Below are positions 6,635 through 11,728 of a stretch of DNA of 11,728 bases, in pieces (the stretch's first letter is position 1; each line of letters opens with the position of its first letter). The notes below the pieces were generated by a model. The model did not search any database, was not told the origin of the DNA, and saw only the letters and a list, made by a program, of their open reading frames with translations. The translations under genes and the position numbers were made by a program. Location of the stretch: assembly GCA_003164075.1 (NCBI GenBank), contig PLRZ01000642.1, forward strand, positions 1 to 11,728. The letters are read 5' to 3'. This DNA comes from Bryobacterales bacterium (GTDB lineage: Bacteria; Acidobacteriota; Terriglobia; Bryobacterales; Bryobacteraceae).

Positions 6635-8203
6635 GTGGATGCGGGCATGGTACAATCGCCGTACACACTTAACCGCATGGCTAGCAAGGACAGTCCCAAG
6701 CATTTTCCGTTCCTTATTGGCTCGGCCGTCTTCGCCTTCCTCTGGACCGTGGCGCGCGCCTCGATCCAGTCCGTGACCATCGACGAAGCCGATACCTACC
6801 TCCAGTGGGTGTCGCCGGCCGATCCTGCACACTGGGGCGCCAACGCCAACAATCACGTGTTGAATTCGCTGCTCATGCGGCTGGTGACGTCGATCTTCGG
6901 CGGGTCGGCCATCACGCTGCGGGCGCCGGCGCTCGTCGGCGCGGCGTTGTATATCGGCGCGGTCTATTGTCTGGTGCGGCTCATCTCACCGCGACGCATC
7001 CTGCAGTGGGCGCTGTTCATGTGCCTTACCTACAGTCCGTTCGTGATGGATTACCTTGTTGCGGCGCGGGGATATGGCATGGCGTCGGCCTTCCTGCTGT
7101 GGATGATTGCGCTCGCGGGGCGCCAGCAAGCGCGGGATCCACTGACGCGGCCGGGGGAACTGCGCCGCACCTGCGTATTAATTTCGCTTTGCGCGGCCCT
7201 GTGCGTGAGCGCCAATTTTTCCTTTGCGATCGCAGACGCGCTTACGGCGTTGGCGCTGTTTCTGTGGATTAGCCGAGACAATCGACGCGATTACCTGCGC
7301 ATTCTCGCTGGCTTCACGCTGCCGGGGCTGGCGGTGGGTTACTTTCTGGTAGGGTCGGTTGTTCTCTCATGGCCCAAGGGTCAATTCACGTGGGGAGTCA
7401 ATTCGCTCGCCAAGTTGCTTCGAAGTGTGGTGAGTGCATGCCTTTTCGAGCCGAACGAGTATCTGGTGAATCCGCGTCTGCTCCATTATTTCGCTGGATT
7501 TGGCCCGTTCCTTTACCCGGCTCTTGCGGTTTTCGTCATATGGCGGGCGGCGGTGCTGTTCTTCGAACACCCGGCGATCGAGAACGCTTGCGGGCGCCGG
7601 GCGACGGCGTTGGCGGCGATTTGCGGGGCGGCACTGCTCATGGCGCTGGCCGGCCATGAGTTCCTCCTTCTTGCGTACAAGATCCCCCTGCCGTTCAATC
7701 GCACGGCGATGTGGGTAGTGCTGCTGTTCCTGGCGGCGGCGGGTTCACTGGCCGCGGCGCCCCTGCCGTCCCGCGTTGGCCGGATCTCCGGAAGAACGCT
7801 CACTGCGATCCTGGTCGTCATTGCGTGTTATAACATCGGTTGCCTGCGTCTGACTTACTTCGAGCAGTGGCAGTTCGATGCGGACATGGAGAATGTCTAC
7901 GCCGTTTTGGCATACTACAACCACAAGTACGGCGTGACCAAGGTCTCGACTAACTGGCGGTACGTTGCGGCGCTGAATTGCTACCGTGAGATGTCCGGCC
8001 ACGAGACTATTGAAGAGATCCCCGATGGTCCGCCCGTCGTGAACTCCTACCCGGCAGGCTATCAGGCGTACGTGTTTTACTACCCCTGGGACGAAGGCTT
8101 TTCCAAGCGGGAGAGCCTCAAGCTGGTCTACCACGATCATTTCACAGAAGTGGCAATCGGTATCAGGCCGGAGGCCCTGGGTGCCAGCCAGTCCGTCCCA
8201 TAA
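6635..8203 (+). CDS. Polytopic membrane protein, GT-C-type glycosyltransferase-like
   Basis: A 522-residue protein beginning at GTG 6635 behind GGAGGA. About 20 mostly polar residues precede a first transmembrane helix at roughly 25-42. It is followed by VTIDEADTYLQW with adjacent Asp50-Glu51, and then by NANNHVLNSLLMRL (70-83). An acidic pair in the first extracytoplasmic loop followed by a His-containing N-N-H-x-L motif before the next helix is the hallmark of GT-C enzymes such as the GT39/ArnT-like families, which transfer sugars from polyprenyl-phosphate donors. Some nine to eleven further hydrophobic helices follow, up to about residue 400. A soluble C-terminal region of about 120 residues (FEQWQFDADMENVYAVL onward) probably lies outside the cytoplasm. 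The acceptor is unknown and no glycan cluster neighbours it; it appears to be a single-gene unit. The class is supported, the substrate is not. Confidence 0.68.
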   Translation: MDAGMVQSPYTLNRMASKDSPKHFPFLIGSAVFAFLWTVARASIQSVTIDEADTYLQWVSPADPAHWGANANNHVLNSLLMRLVTSIFGGSAITLRAPALVGAALYIGAVYCLVRLISPRRILQWALFMCLTYSPFVMDYLVAARGYGMASAFLLWMIALAGRQQARDPLTRPGELRRTCVLISLCAALCVSANFSFAIADALTALALFLWISRDNRRDYLRILAGFTLPGLAVGYFLVGSVVLSWPKGQFTWGVNSLAKLLRSVVSACLFEPNEYLVNPRLLHYFAGFGPFLYPALAVFVIWRAAVLFFEHPAIENACGRRATALAAICGAALLMALAGHEFLLLAYKIPLPFNRTAMWVVLLFLAAAGSLAAAPLPSRVGRISGRTLTAILVVIACYNIGCLRLTYFEQWQFDADMENVYAVLAYYNHKYGVTKVSTNWRYVAALNCYREMSGHETIEEIPDGPPVVNSYPAGYQAYVFYYPWDEGFSKRESLKLVYHDHFTEVAIGIRPEALGASQSVP

Positions 8204-8515
8204 ACCGACAGCCCGAATCGAAGCTCCCTCACGCGGCTTCGCGTATCGTCGAGCCGATCTCGTTCCGGGCCGGTACGCGAGGTTGTTCGCTGCCAAGTCC
8301 GCGCCTATTGCCATCCGGGACCTCCCAATGGCACGCCTCTACCGCACCACCGGGCGCTGTTCCGGCGACGAAACCGGCGGGCCTCCAGCGTCCCGCGTAG
8401 CCGGGTCCGTCGCTGCCGGGTCATGCTGGACTAACGCGCGAAAAGCCGGTCGTAACCGCCCCTCAAGCCGTCGCACGCGCCGGGCAATCGCCTTTTCCGC
8501 AATCCGAACCTTTAG
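8204..8515. other. Region between the membrane protein and the efflux operon
   Basis: Apart from the minus-strand antitoxin-like frame at its right side I find no gene here; the plus-strand frame crossing it (8181-8549) is Arg/Ala-rich, lacks family features and overlaps the end of the membrane protein gene. No intrinsic terminator for the membrane protein gene is evident. Confidence 0.4.
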
Positions 8516-8527
8516 AGTCAACGACAT
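8339..8527 (-). pseudogene. Ribbon-helix-helix-like antitoxin fragment (copy B)
   Basis: A minus-strand frame from ATG 8527 to TAG 8339-8341, 62 codons, beginning MSLTLKVRIAEKAIARRV. The first 18 or so residues look like the beta-strand and first helix of a CopG/ribbon-helix-helix antitoxin. The rest is Arg-, Pro- and Ala-rich, lacks the second helix pattern, and suggests a frameshift or a new C-terminus. The first codons and about 45 bases of leader match copy A at 2442-2494. No toxin gene follows on the minus strand. It could be a short expressed protein; I consider it more likely a remnant. Confidence 0.33.
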
Positions 8528-8572
8528 CGCAATCTCGGTTGCGCGCTGATCCGCCACGCGGTAGATTAGAGC
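8516..8572. repeat. 57-bp repeat, copy B (matches 2442-2498)
   Basis: Fifty of 57 bases equal copy A with no gaps. It contains CCGCCACGCGG (4-bp stem, 3-base loop) and ends TAGATTAGAGC. In copy A this same TAGATTA is the target site of the insertion sequence. It spans the leader of the minus-strand antitoxin-like frame on one side and abuts the first gene of the efflux operon on the other. Confidence 0.8.
8539..8567 (+). promoter_or_regulatory. Possible promoter of the efflux operon
   Basis: TTGCGC (8539-8544) and TAGATT (8562-8567) are separated by exactly 17 bases, a plausible -35/-10 pair with partial consensus matches. Initiation would then fall very near the TTG/GTG start at 8573-8576, giving a leaderless or almost leaderless first gene. 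The complementary strand offers TAATCT as a -10 in the opposite direction, so the site could be divergent. This is a pattern match only. Confidence 0.28.
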
Positions 8573-8575
8573 TTG

Positions 8576-8905
8576 GTGCGGAAATTCTCCAGTGCGGCAA
8601 TGGTGGTCCTCGCGTTGCTCGCGATGCTCTGGGGGAACTGCCTCTCCTGCCCGGAGATCATGGCGGGCCATCAGCCGGCGCATAGCTGTTGCCACAAGCC
8701 GCAACCCGCTTCGACGTCGTGCCATACGCAGGGCTTGCAGCATTTCGTCAAAGCGGAGACTCCCGCGCCCGTCGTCCCGCATGTAGCCGTTCTGGCCGAA
8801 ATTCCCGCGCCGCCTGTGCTCGCGGACCGGCGGACGCCCGCTCCACTTGTGAACATGCGCACTCCCTCCGGCGAATCGAACGCTCCCCTCGCTCTGCGTA
8901 TCTAG
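8576..8905 (+). CDS. Small exported Cys/His-rich protein, first gene of the metal efflux operon
   Basis: A protein of 109 residues from GTG 8576 (a TTG at 8573 and an ATG at 8600 are alternatives; the GTG start gives the expected basic MRKFSS front). A hydrophobic signal segment VVLALLAMLWGN runs directly into CLSCPEIM. The exported part carries HQPAHSCCHKPQP, TSCHTQGLQHFVKAE and then a Pro/Ala-rich tail ending NAPLALRI. The visible Cys (CLSC, CC, C) and His residues are grouped in the first half, as in a metal-binding site. It is placed about 70 bases before the channel, adaptor and pump genes. I believe similar unnamed proteins with SCP, CCH and LQHFVKA motifs precede efflux genes in other acidobacteria, but cannot verify it here. 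A periplasmic copper or silver binding or delivery role is inferred from position and composition. No Shine-Dalgarno is seen. Confidence 0.6.
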   Translation: MRKFSSAAMVVLALLAMLWGNCLSCPEIMAGHQPAHSCCHKPQPASTSCHTQGLQHFVKAETPAPVVPHVAVLAEIPAPPVLADRRTPAPLVNMRTPSGESNAPLALRI

Positions 8906-8975
8906 ATTTCTCTTTACCCATTTGTCCCCTCAAATTGTCGCGCGGCCCTTTGTCCAGCCGCATTGGTAAAAGGAA

Positions 8976-10202
8976 ATGACTCTTCGAAATTGGCTTTGTT
9001 TCTTGACCTTGCCCGCTCTGGCCGCGGCGCAACCGCTCTCTTCCCTGGTGGACGAAGCGCTACACAACAATCGCGAGGTTCTGGCCGCCCAGAAGAAGTA
9101 CGAGGCCGCCCGCCAGCGGCCCAGCCAGGCCGGCAGTCTGCCGCCGCCTACCGTCTCGCTGGGCTACTCGTCGAATGGCGCGCCCTACCCGGTGGACGGC
9201 ATCGGGCGCGACGCCACCAGCAACGCCGGCGTCATGATCTCGCAGGACATGCCGTTTCCCGGCAAACAGAGACTACGCGCCGAGATCGCCGCCCGGCAGG
9301 CGGACGCCGAATTCCAGGACTACCTCACGGTGCGGCTGAACGTGGTCGCGCGCTTGAAGCAGGCCTACTTCGAACTGCACCACGCCCTTGAGGGAATCGC
9401 CGCCACCACGCGGTCGCAGGAACTGCTGCAAGGGATCCTGCGGGTATCCGAAGCGCGTTACGCCGCCGGCCGCGCGGCCCAGCAGGATATCTTCAAAGCG
9501 CAGACGCAGTTCTCTATTTTCCAGGCACAGTTGCTGCGCTACCAGCAGGAGCAGCGCAGCCGGCAAATCGAAATCGCCGCGCTGCTCGACCGGCCCATGA
9601 GCGGGACCATCGAAGTCCCGCTGGATATCGCGCTGGGCGACATGCCGGGAACGCTGCCGCAGATGCTGGCGCAGGCGCGCACCACCGCCCCCACCCTGGC
9701 GCGCGAACAGAAGAACGTGGAGGGCCGCGAACTGGCAGCCAACCTGGCGCGCAAGGACGATTATCCGGACTACACACTCTCCGGCGGCTATTTCAACCAG
9801 GGCTCCATGCCGCCCATGTGGCAATTCCGCGTGGATGTGAAGTTGCCGCCGCGGAGCCGGCGCGCCGCGGTTAGCGAACGGGAATTCGCCGCCGCCGAGG
9901 CCCGCCACGCCTATGAGGGCGCCAGCGTGGCCGTGGAAGCGCGCCTCCGCGAAGACTATACCGTGGCGGAAACGGCGCACCAGCTAGCCGAACTCTATGA
10001 GAACTCGGTGCTTCCCGAAGCCCGGCTGGCGCTGGAATCGTCGTTGGCCGCCTACCAGACGGGATCGCTCGACTTTCTTTCCGTGTTTTCCAACCTGATG
10101 AACGTGGTGGACAACGAATTCATGTTCCACGACGAGGTGATGCAGTTTCACATGGCGCTGGCCCGTTTGGAAGAGATGACCGGCGGGGCGATCAAGCCAT
10201 GA
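8976..10202 (+). CDS. TolC-family outer-membrane efflux channel (CusC/CzcC-like)
   Basis: A 408-residue protein starting at ATG 8976 after AAAAGGA. A short signal peptide MTLRNWLCFLTLPALAAAQ is followed by the two outer-membrane-efflux-protein repeats expected of this family: about residues 22-190 (ALHNNREVLAAQKKYEAA, SQDMPFPGKQRLRAEIAARQA, RYAAGRAAQQDIFKAQTQFS) and about 220-400 (APTLAREQKNVEGRELA, PPMWQFRVDVKLPP, ESSLAAYQTGSLDFLSVFSN). The GRAAQQDIFKAQ segment is a classic helix of the periplasmic tunnel. Three copies would form the channel through the outer membrane and couple to the adaptor encoded next. The stop overlaps the adaptor start in ATGA at 10199-10202. No lipobox Cys is seen at the signal end, unlike many CusC proteins. 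Length is within the family range. Confidence 0.88.
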   Translation: MTLRNWLCFLTLPALAAAQPLSSLVDEALHNNREVLAAQKKYEAARQRPSQAGSLPPPTVSLGYSSNGAPYPVDGIGRDATSNAGVMISQDMPFPGKQRLRAEIAARQADAEFQDYLTVRLNVVARLKQAYFELHHALEGIAATTRSQELLQGILRVSEARYAAGRAAQQDIFKAQTQFSIFQAQLLRYQQEQRSRQIEIAALLDRPMSGTIEVPLDIALGDMPGTLPQMLAQARTTAPTLAREQKNVEGRELAANLARKDDYPDYTLSGGYFNQGSMPPMWQFRVDVKLPPRSRRAAVSEREFAAAEARHAYEGASVAVEARLREDYTVAETAHQLAELYENSVLPEARLALESSLAAYQTGSLDFLSVFSNLMNVVDNEFMFHDEVMQFHMALARLEEMTGGAIKP

Positions 10203-11434
10203 AAAAGCTAGCGATTGTTGTGCTGATTGCGGCGGCTTTCATCGGCGGCTACGGCTACGGACGATGGTACGGCAAGCCGGCGCCGGTAGCCGCCGGCGGC
10301 GGAACTCCCCGCAAGATTCTGTACTGGCAGGATCCCATGCATCCGCAGTACAAGTCGGACAAGCCCGGGATCGCGCCCGATTGCGGAATGAAGCTGGAGC
10401 CGGTATACGCCAATGGCGCCCCGGCGGAAGCGCAGGCTCCCGGCACCGTGGAAATCACGCCCGAGAAGCAGCAACTCATCGGCGTCGAGTTCAGCACGGT
10501 GGAGTACGAGACCATGCGCGATTCCATCCGCGCCGCGGCGCGCGTCACGCTCGACGAAACGCGCATCGCCAAGGTGCAGCCCAAGCTCGAAGGCTGGATC
10601 GACCACGTCTTCGTCGACTTCATCGGTAAGGCCGTCCACGAAGGCGACCCGCTGCTCACGGTCTACAGTCCCGAAGCGCTGGCCACCCAGCAGGAGTACC
10701 TGCTGGCCCTCAAAGCGCAGCGCACCATGCATGAGAACCCGCTCCACGAAATCAAGGAGAGCACCGACAACCTGGTGGCCGCGGCCCGCAAGCGCCTGGA
10801 GCTGTGGGATATTCCGGACCGCCAGATCGACGAGATCGAACGCACCGGCGAAACCGTCAAAAACCTCACCTTGGATTCGCCCATCTCCGGCTTCGTGATG
10901 GAGCGCAGCGCATATCCCAAACAGCACGTCACGCCCGAAACCGTGCTCTACACCGTGGCCGACCTTTCCACCGTGTGGGTGATCGCCGACGTGTTCGAAT
11001 ATGAGGCCTCCAACGTGCGCCTCAATCAGGCGGCGTCGTTGACGCTGGTGTCTTCTCCCGGGCGCGTGTTCCACGGGCGCGTCAGCTACATTCTGCCGCA
11101 GGTGGACCCCACCACGCGCACGCTCAAAGTGCGCCTGCAGTTCGACAATCCGGGCTTCGCGCTCAAGCCCGACATGTACGGCGACGTGGAACTCCAGACC
11201 GGCGGCGCGCGCAAACTGGTGGCGCCGGAAACCGCCGTGCTGAATTCCGGCGACCGCCAGGTGGTGTTCCTCGACCGCGGCAACGGCCGGTTCGAACCGC
11301 GCGCGGTGACCATCGGCGCACAGTCCGGCGGCCTCATCGAGATTCTCAGCGGATTGCAGGAAGGCGACCGCATCGTCACATCGGGCAACTTCCTGATCGA
11401 TTCCGAGAGCCAGCTCAAGACGGCAGGCAAATGA
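10199..11434 (+). CDS. cusB: RND periplasmic adaptor with N-terminal heavy-metal-binding domain (CusB-like)
   Basis: A 411-residue protein with an N-terminal membrane anchor or signal (residues about 4-22). Next comes a metal-binding domain at about 41-70: LYWQDPMHPQYKSDKPG, then DCGMKLEPVY, with Met47, His48, Cys62 and Met64 as candidate ligands. Then follow the lipoyl-like barrel-sandwich halves (VQPKLEGWIDHVFVDFIGKA and, later, LDSPISGFVMERSAYPKQHV), the helical hairpin between them (about 160-215), the beta-barrel (VWVIADVFEYEASNV) and the membrane-proximal region (GLQEGDRIVTSGNFLID). The order is that of Cus-type copper/silver adaptors, which bridge the inner-membrane pump and the outer-membrane channel and pass metal to the pump. 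It overlaps the channel gene by four bases. Its final codons, IDSESQLKTAGK-stop, are echoed 260 bp downstream. Copper/silver specificity is inferred from the N-terminal domain. Confidence 0.87.
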   Translation: MKKLAIVVLIAAAFIGGYGYGRWYGKPAPVAAGGGTPRKILYWQDPMHPQYKSDKPGIAPDCGMKLEPVYANGAPAEAQAPGTVEITPEKQQLIGVEFSTVEYETMRDSIRAAARVTLDETRIAKVQPKLEGWIDHVFVDFIGKAVHEGDPLLTVYSPEALATQQEYLLALKAQRTMHENPLHEIKESTDNLVAAARKRLELWDIPDRQIDEIERTGETVKNLTLDSPISGFVMERSAYPKQHVTPETVLYTVADLSTVWVIADVFEYEASNVRLNQAASLTLVSSPGRVFHGRVSYILPQVDPTTRTLKVRLQFDNPGFALKPDMYGDVELQTGGARKLVAPETAVLNSGDRQVVFLDRGNGRFEPRAVTIGAQSGGLIEILSGLQEGDRIVTSGNFLIDSESQLKTAGK

Positions 11435-11466
11435 TCGACGGCATCGTTGAATTCTCGGGGCGCAAC
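11397..11466 (+). repeat. Direct repeat, copy 1: end of cusB and start of cusA-like frame
   Basis: Aligned with 11657-11726 at a constant offset of 260 and with no gaps, about 61 of 70 bases match. It covers the last 12 codons and stop of the adaptor gene and, through ATGATCGACGG at 11431, the first 12 codons of a pump-like frame reading MIDGIVEFSGRN. Confidence 0.85.
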
Positions 11467-11694
11467 ACCAGCCTGGTCCATGCCACTCTTCAGAAGGCGC
11501 GGGCCAGCGGCGTGGCGCAGGCACTCCTGCCCGCCCACGCTGAACCCGGCGCACCGGCCGAACAGGATCGAGCGAAGGCGAGCACCGCCTGCCCCACCTC
11601 CGGGCTCATCCCGAATTCCACGAGATCGGGAGTTCGGAGACTCATCTCCGAAGTTGTCGATTTCGAGAGACAAATCAAGGCGGCCGCCAAATGA
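11431..11694 (+). pseudogene. Chimeric short frame: head of a CusA-like pump joined to tail of a CusB-like adaptor
   Basis: The frame begins at ATG 11431, overlapping the adaptor stop, with MIDGIVEFSGRNTSL, which closely resembles the usual CusA start and the MIDGIIEFSARN seen at 11691. After about 13 residues it enters hairpin-rich sequence with no protein-like pattern. It ends VVDFERQIKAAAK, which aligns to VIDSESQLKTAGK-like adaptor C-termini (the real adaptor here ends LIDSESQLKTAGK). The stop overlaps the next ATG exactly as in copy 1. So the 87-codon frame is a splice of two gene ends and not a normal gene. It might still be translated, keeping ribosomes coupled from adaptor to pump. 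Confidence 0.6.
11511..11652. repeat. Cluster of hairpins between the duplicated junctions
   Basis: Within about 140 bp I count several perfect inverted repeats. GCAGG/CCTGC (11517-11530, loop CACT) has an outer CGTGG/CCACG (11511-11515, 11535-11539). CCGG/CCGG lies at about 11546-11557. AGGCG/CGCCT (11576-11590) follows. TCCCGA/TCGGGA (11609-11631) is next. The best is TTCGGAGA CTCA TCTCCGAA (11633-11652), with an 8-bp stem. Such density suggests a structured intergenic repeat (REP/BIME-like) or an RNA element, not coding sequence. Confidence 0.55.
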
Positions 11695-11726
11695 TCGACG
11701 GCATCATTGAATTCTCGGCGCGCAAC
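11657..11726 (+). repeat. Direct repeat, copy 2: adaptor-like tail and true start of the pump gene
   Basis: Matches 11397-11466 with about nine substitutions. The adaptor-frame reading gives VDFERQIKAAAK-stop; the ATG at 11691 then opens the pump gene. The substitutions are scattered and not confined to third positions, so this copy has diverged for some time. Confidence 0.85.
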
Positions 11727-11728
11727 CG
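11691..11728 (+). CDS. cusA: CusA-type RND efflux pump, first 12 codons, cut by the window edge
   Basis: ATG 11691 opens MIDGIIEFSARN, and the frame runs off the window. This N-terminus (MI..IIEFS.RN) is the standard beginning of heavy-metal RND pumps of the CusA/CzcA family, whose first helix follows immediately. Position directly after a CusB-like adaptor supports it. The ATG overlaps the stop of the preceding chimeric frame (ATGA). The rest of the roughly 1000-residue pump lies outside, so integrity cannot be judged. Confidence 0.7.
   Translation, partial: MIDGIIEFSARN

Noticed and set aside
7745..8314. Minus-strand frame of 189 codons opposite the membrane protein
   Set aside because: It is complementary to the hydrophobic and C-terminal coding region of the GT-C-like protein and has no independent evidence.
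8181..8549. Plus-strand frame of 122 codons
   Set aside because: It overlaps the end of the membrane protein gene, is dominated by Arg, Ala, Ser and Pro, and reads through the repeat in a non-family-like way.
10208..11554. Long minus-strand open frame (448 codons) opposite the adaptor gene
   Set aside because: It is antisense to a strongly family-like adaptor, is rich in Arg, His and Gly in the way expected from the complement of GC-rich codons, and lacks any motif.
1..11728. CRISPR arrays, tRNA or rRNA genes
   Set aside because: No regularly spaced short repeats, cloverleaf-like segments or conserved rRNA stretches were seen on reading both strands.

Overview
The window looks like chromosomal DNA of a GC-rich acidobacterium, most likely Bryobacterales/Solibacter-like. 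This is inferred from the protein families and general sequence style (DUF403 alpha-E protein, DUF433/DUF5615 toxin-antitoxin pair, a DDE transposase of the ISNCY-like type, long secreted beta-helix protein, Cus-type efflux operon). No rRNA or other taxonomic marker is present, so the placement is tentative.

Layout. (1) 1-700: the 3' part of an alpha-E (DUF403) gene. (2) 701-2500: a toxin-antitoxin scrapyard. It holds two truncated toxin fragments that abut and point away from each other (a PIN-domain C-terminus on the minus strand and a HicA-like C-terminus on the plus strand), then an apparently intact DUF433 antitoxin / DUF5615 PIN-like toxin operon with a 4-base overlap, then the start of a ribbon-helix-helix-like antitoxin on the minus strand. 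(3) 2495-4375: a complete insertion sequence of about 1881 bp. It has imperfect terminal inverted repeats and a 7-bp target duplication (TAGATTA), but its transposase is split by a +1 frameshift just before the first catalytic Asp. (4) 4479-6323, minus strand: a two-gene unit encoding a small exported protein of unknown function and a large exported, probably beta-helical protein; the Shine-Dalgarno of the second lies in the last codons of the first. (5) 6635-8203: a polytopic membrane protein resembling GT-C glycosyltransferases. (6) 8204-8575: a second copy of the 53-57 bp sequence that flanks the insertion sequence, again at the start of a minus-strand antitoxin-like reading frame. (7) 8576-11728, plus strand: a heavy-metal (probably copper/silver) efflux operon, consisting of a small Cys/His-rich exported protein, a TolC/CusC-type outer-membrane channel, a CusB-type adaptor with an N-terminal metal-binding domain, and the first codons of a CusA-type RND pump.

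The efflux genes form one functional unit: the pump (mostly outside the window), adaptor and channel would make a tripartite envelope complex, and the small protein and the adaptor's metal-binding head are candidates for handing periplasmic metal to it. The junction between adaptor and pump is unusual. The end of the adaptor gene and the start of the pump gene occur twice, 260 bp apart, and the space between is packed with perfect small hairpins. This reads as the scar of a collapsed tandem duplication or of a structured repeat insertion.

The most noteworthy items are this duplicated, structured cusB/cusA junction; the 57-bp repeat that links the insertion site with the region upstream of the efflux operon; the frameshifted transposase; the back-to-back toxin fragments; and the small Cys/His-rich protein leading the efflux operon.
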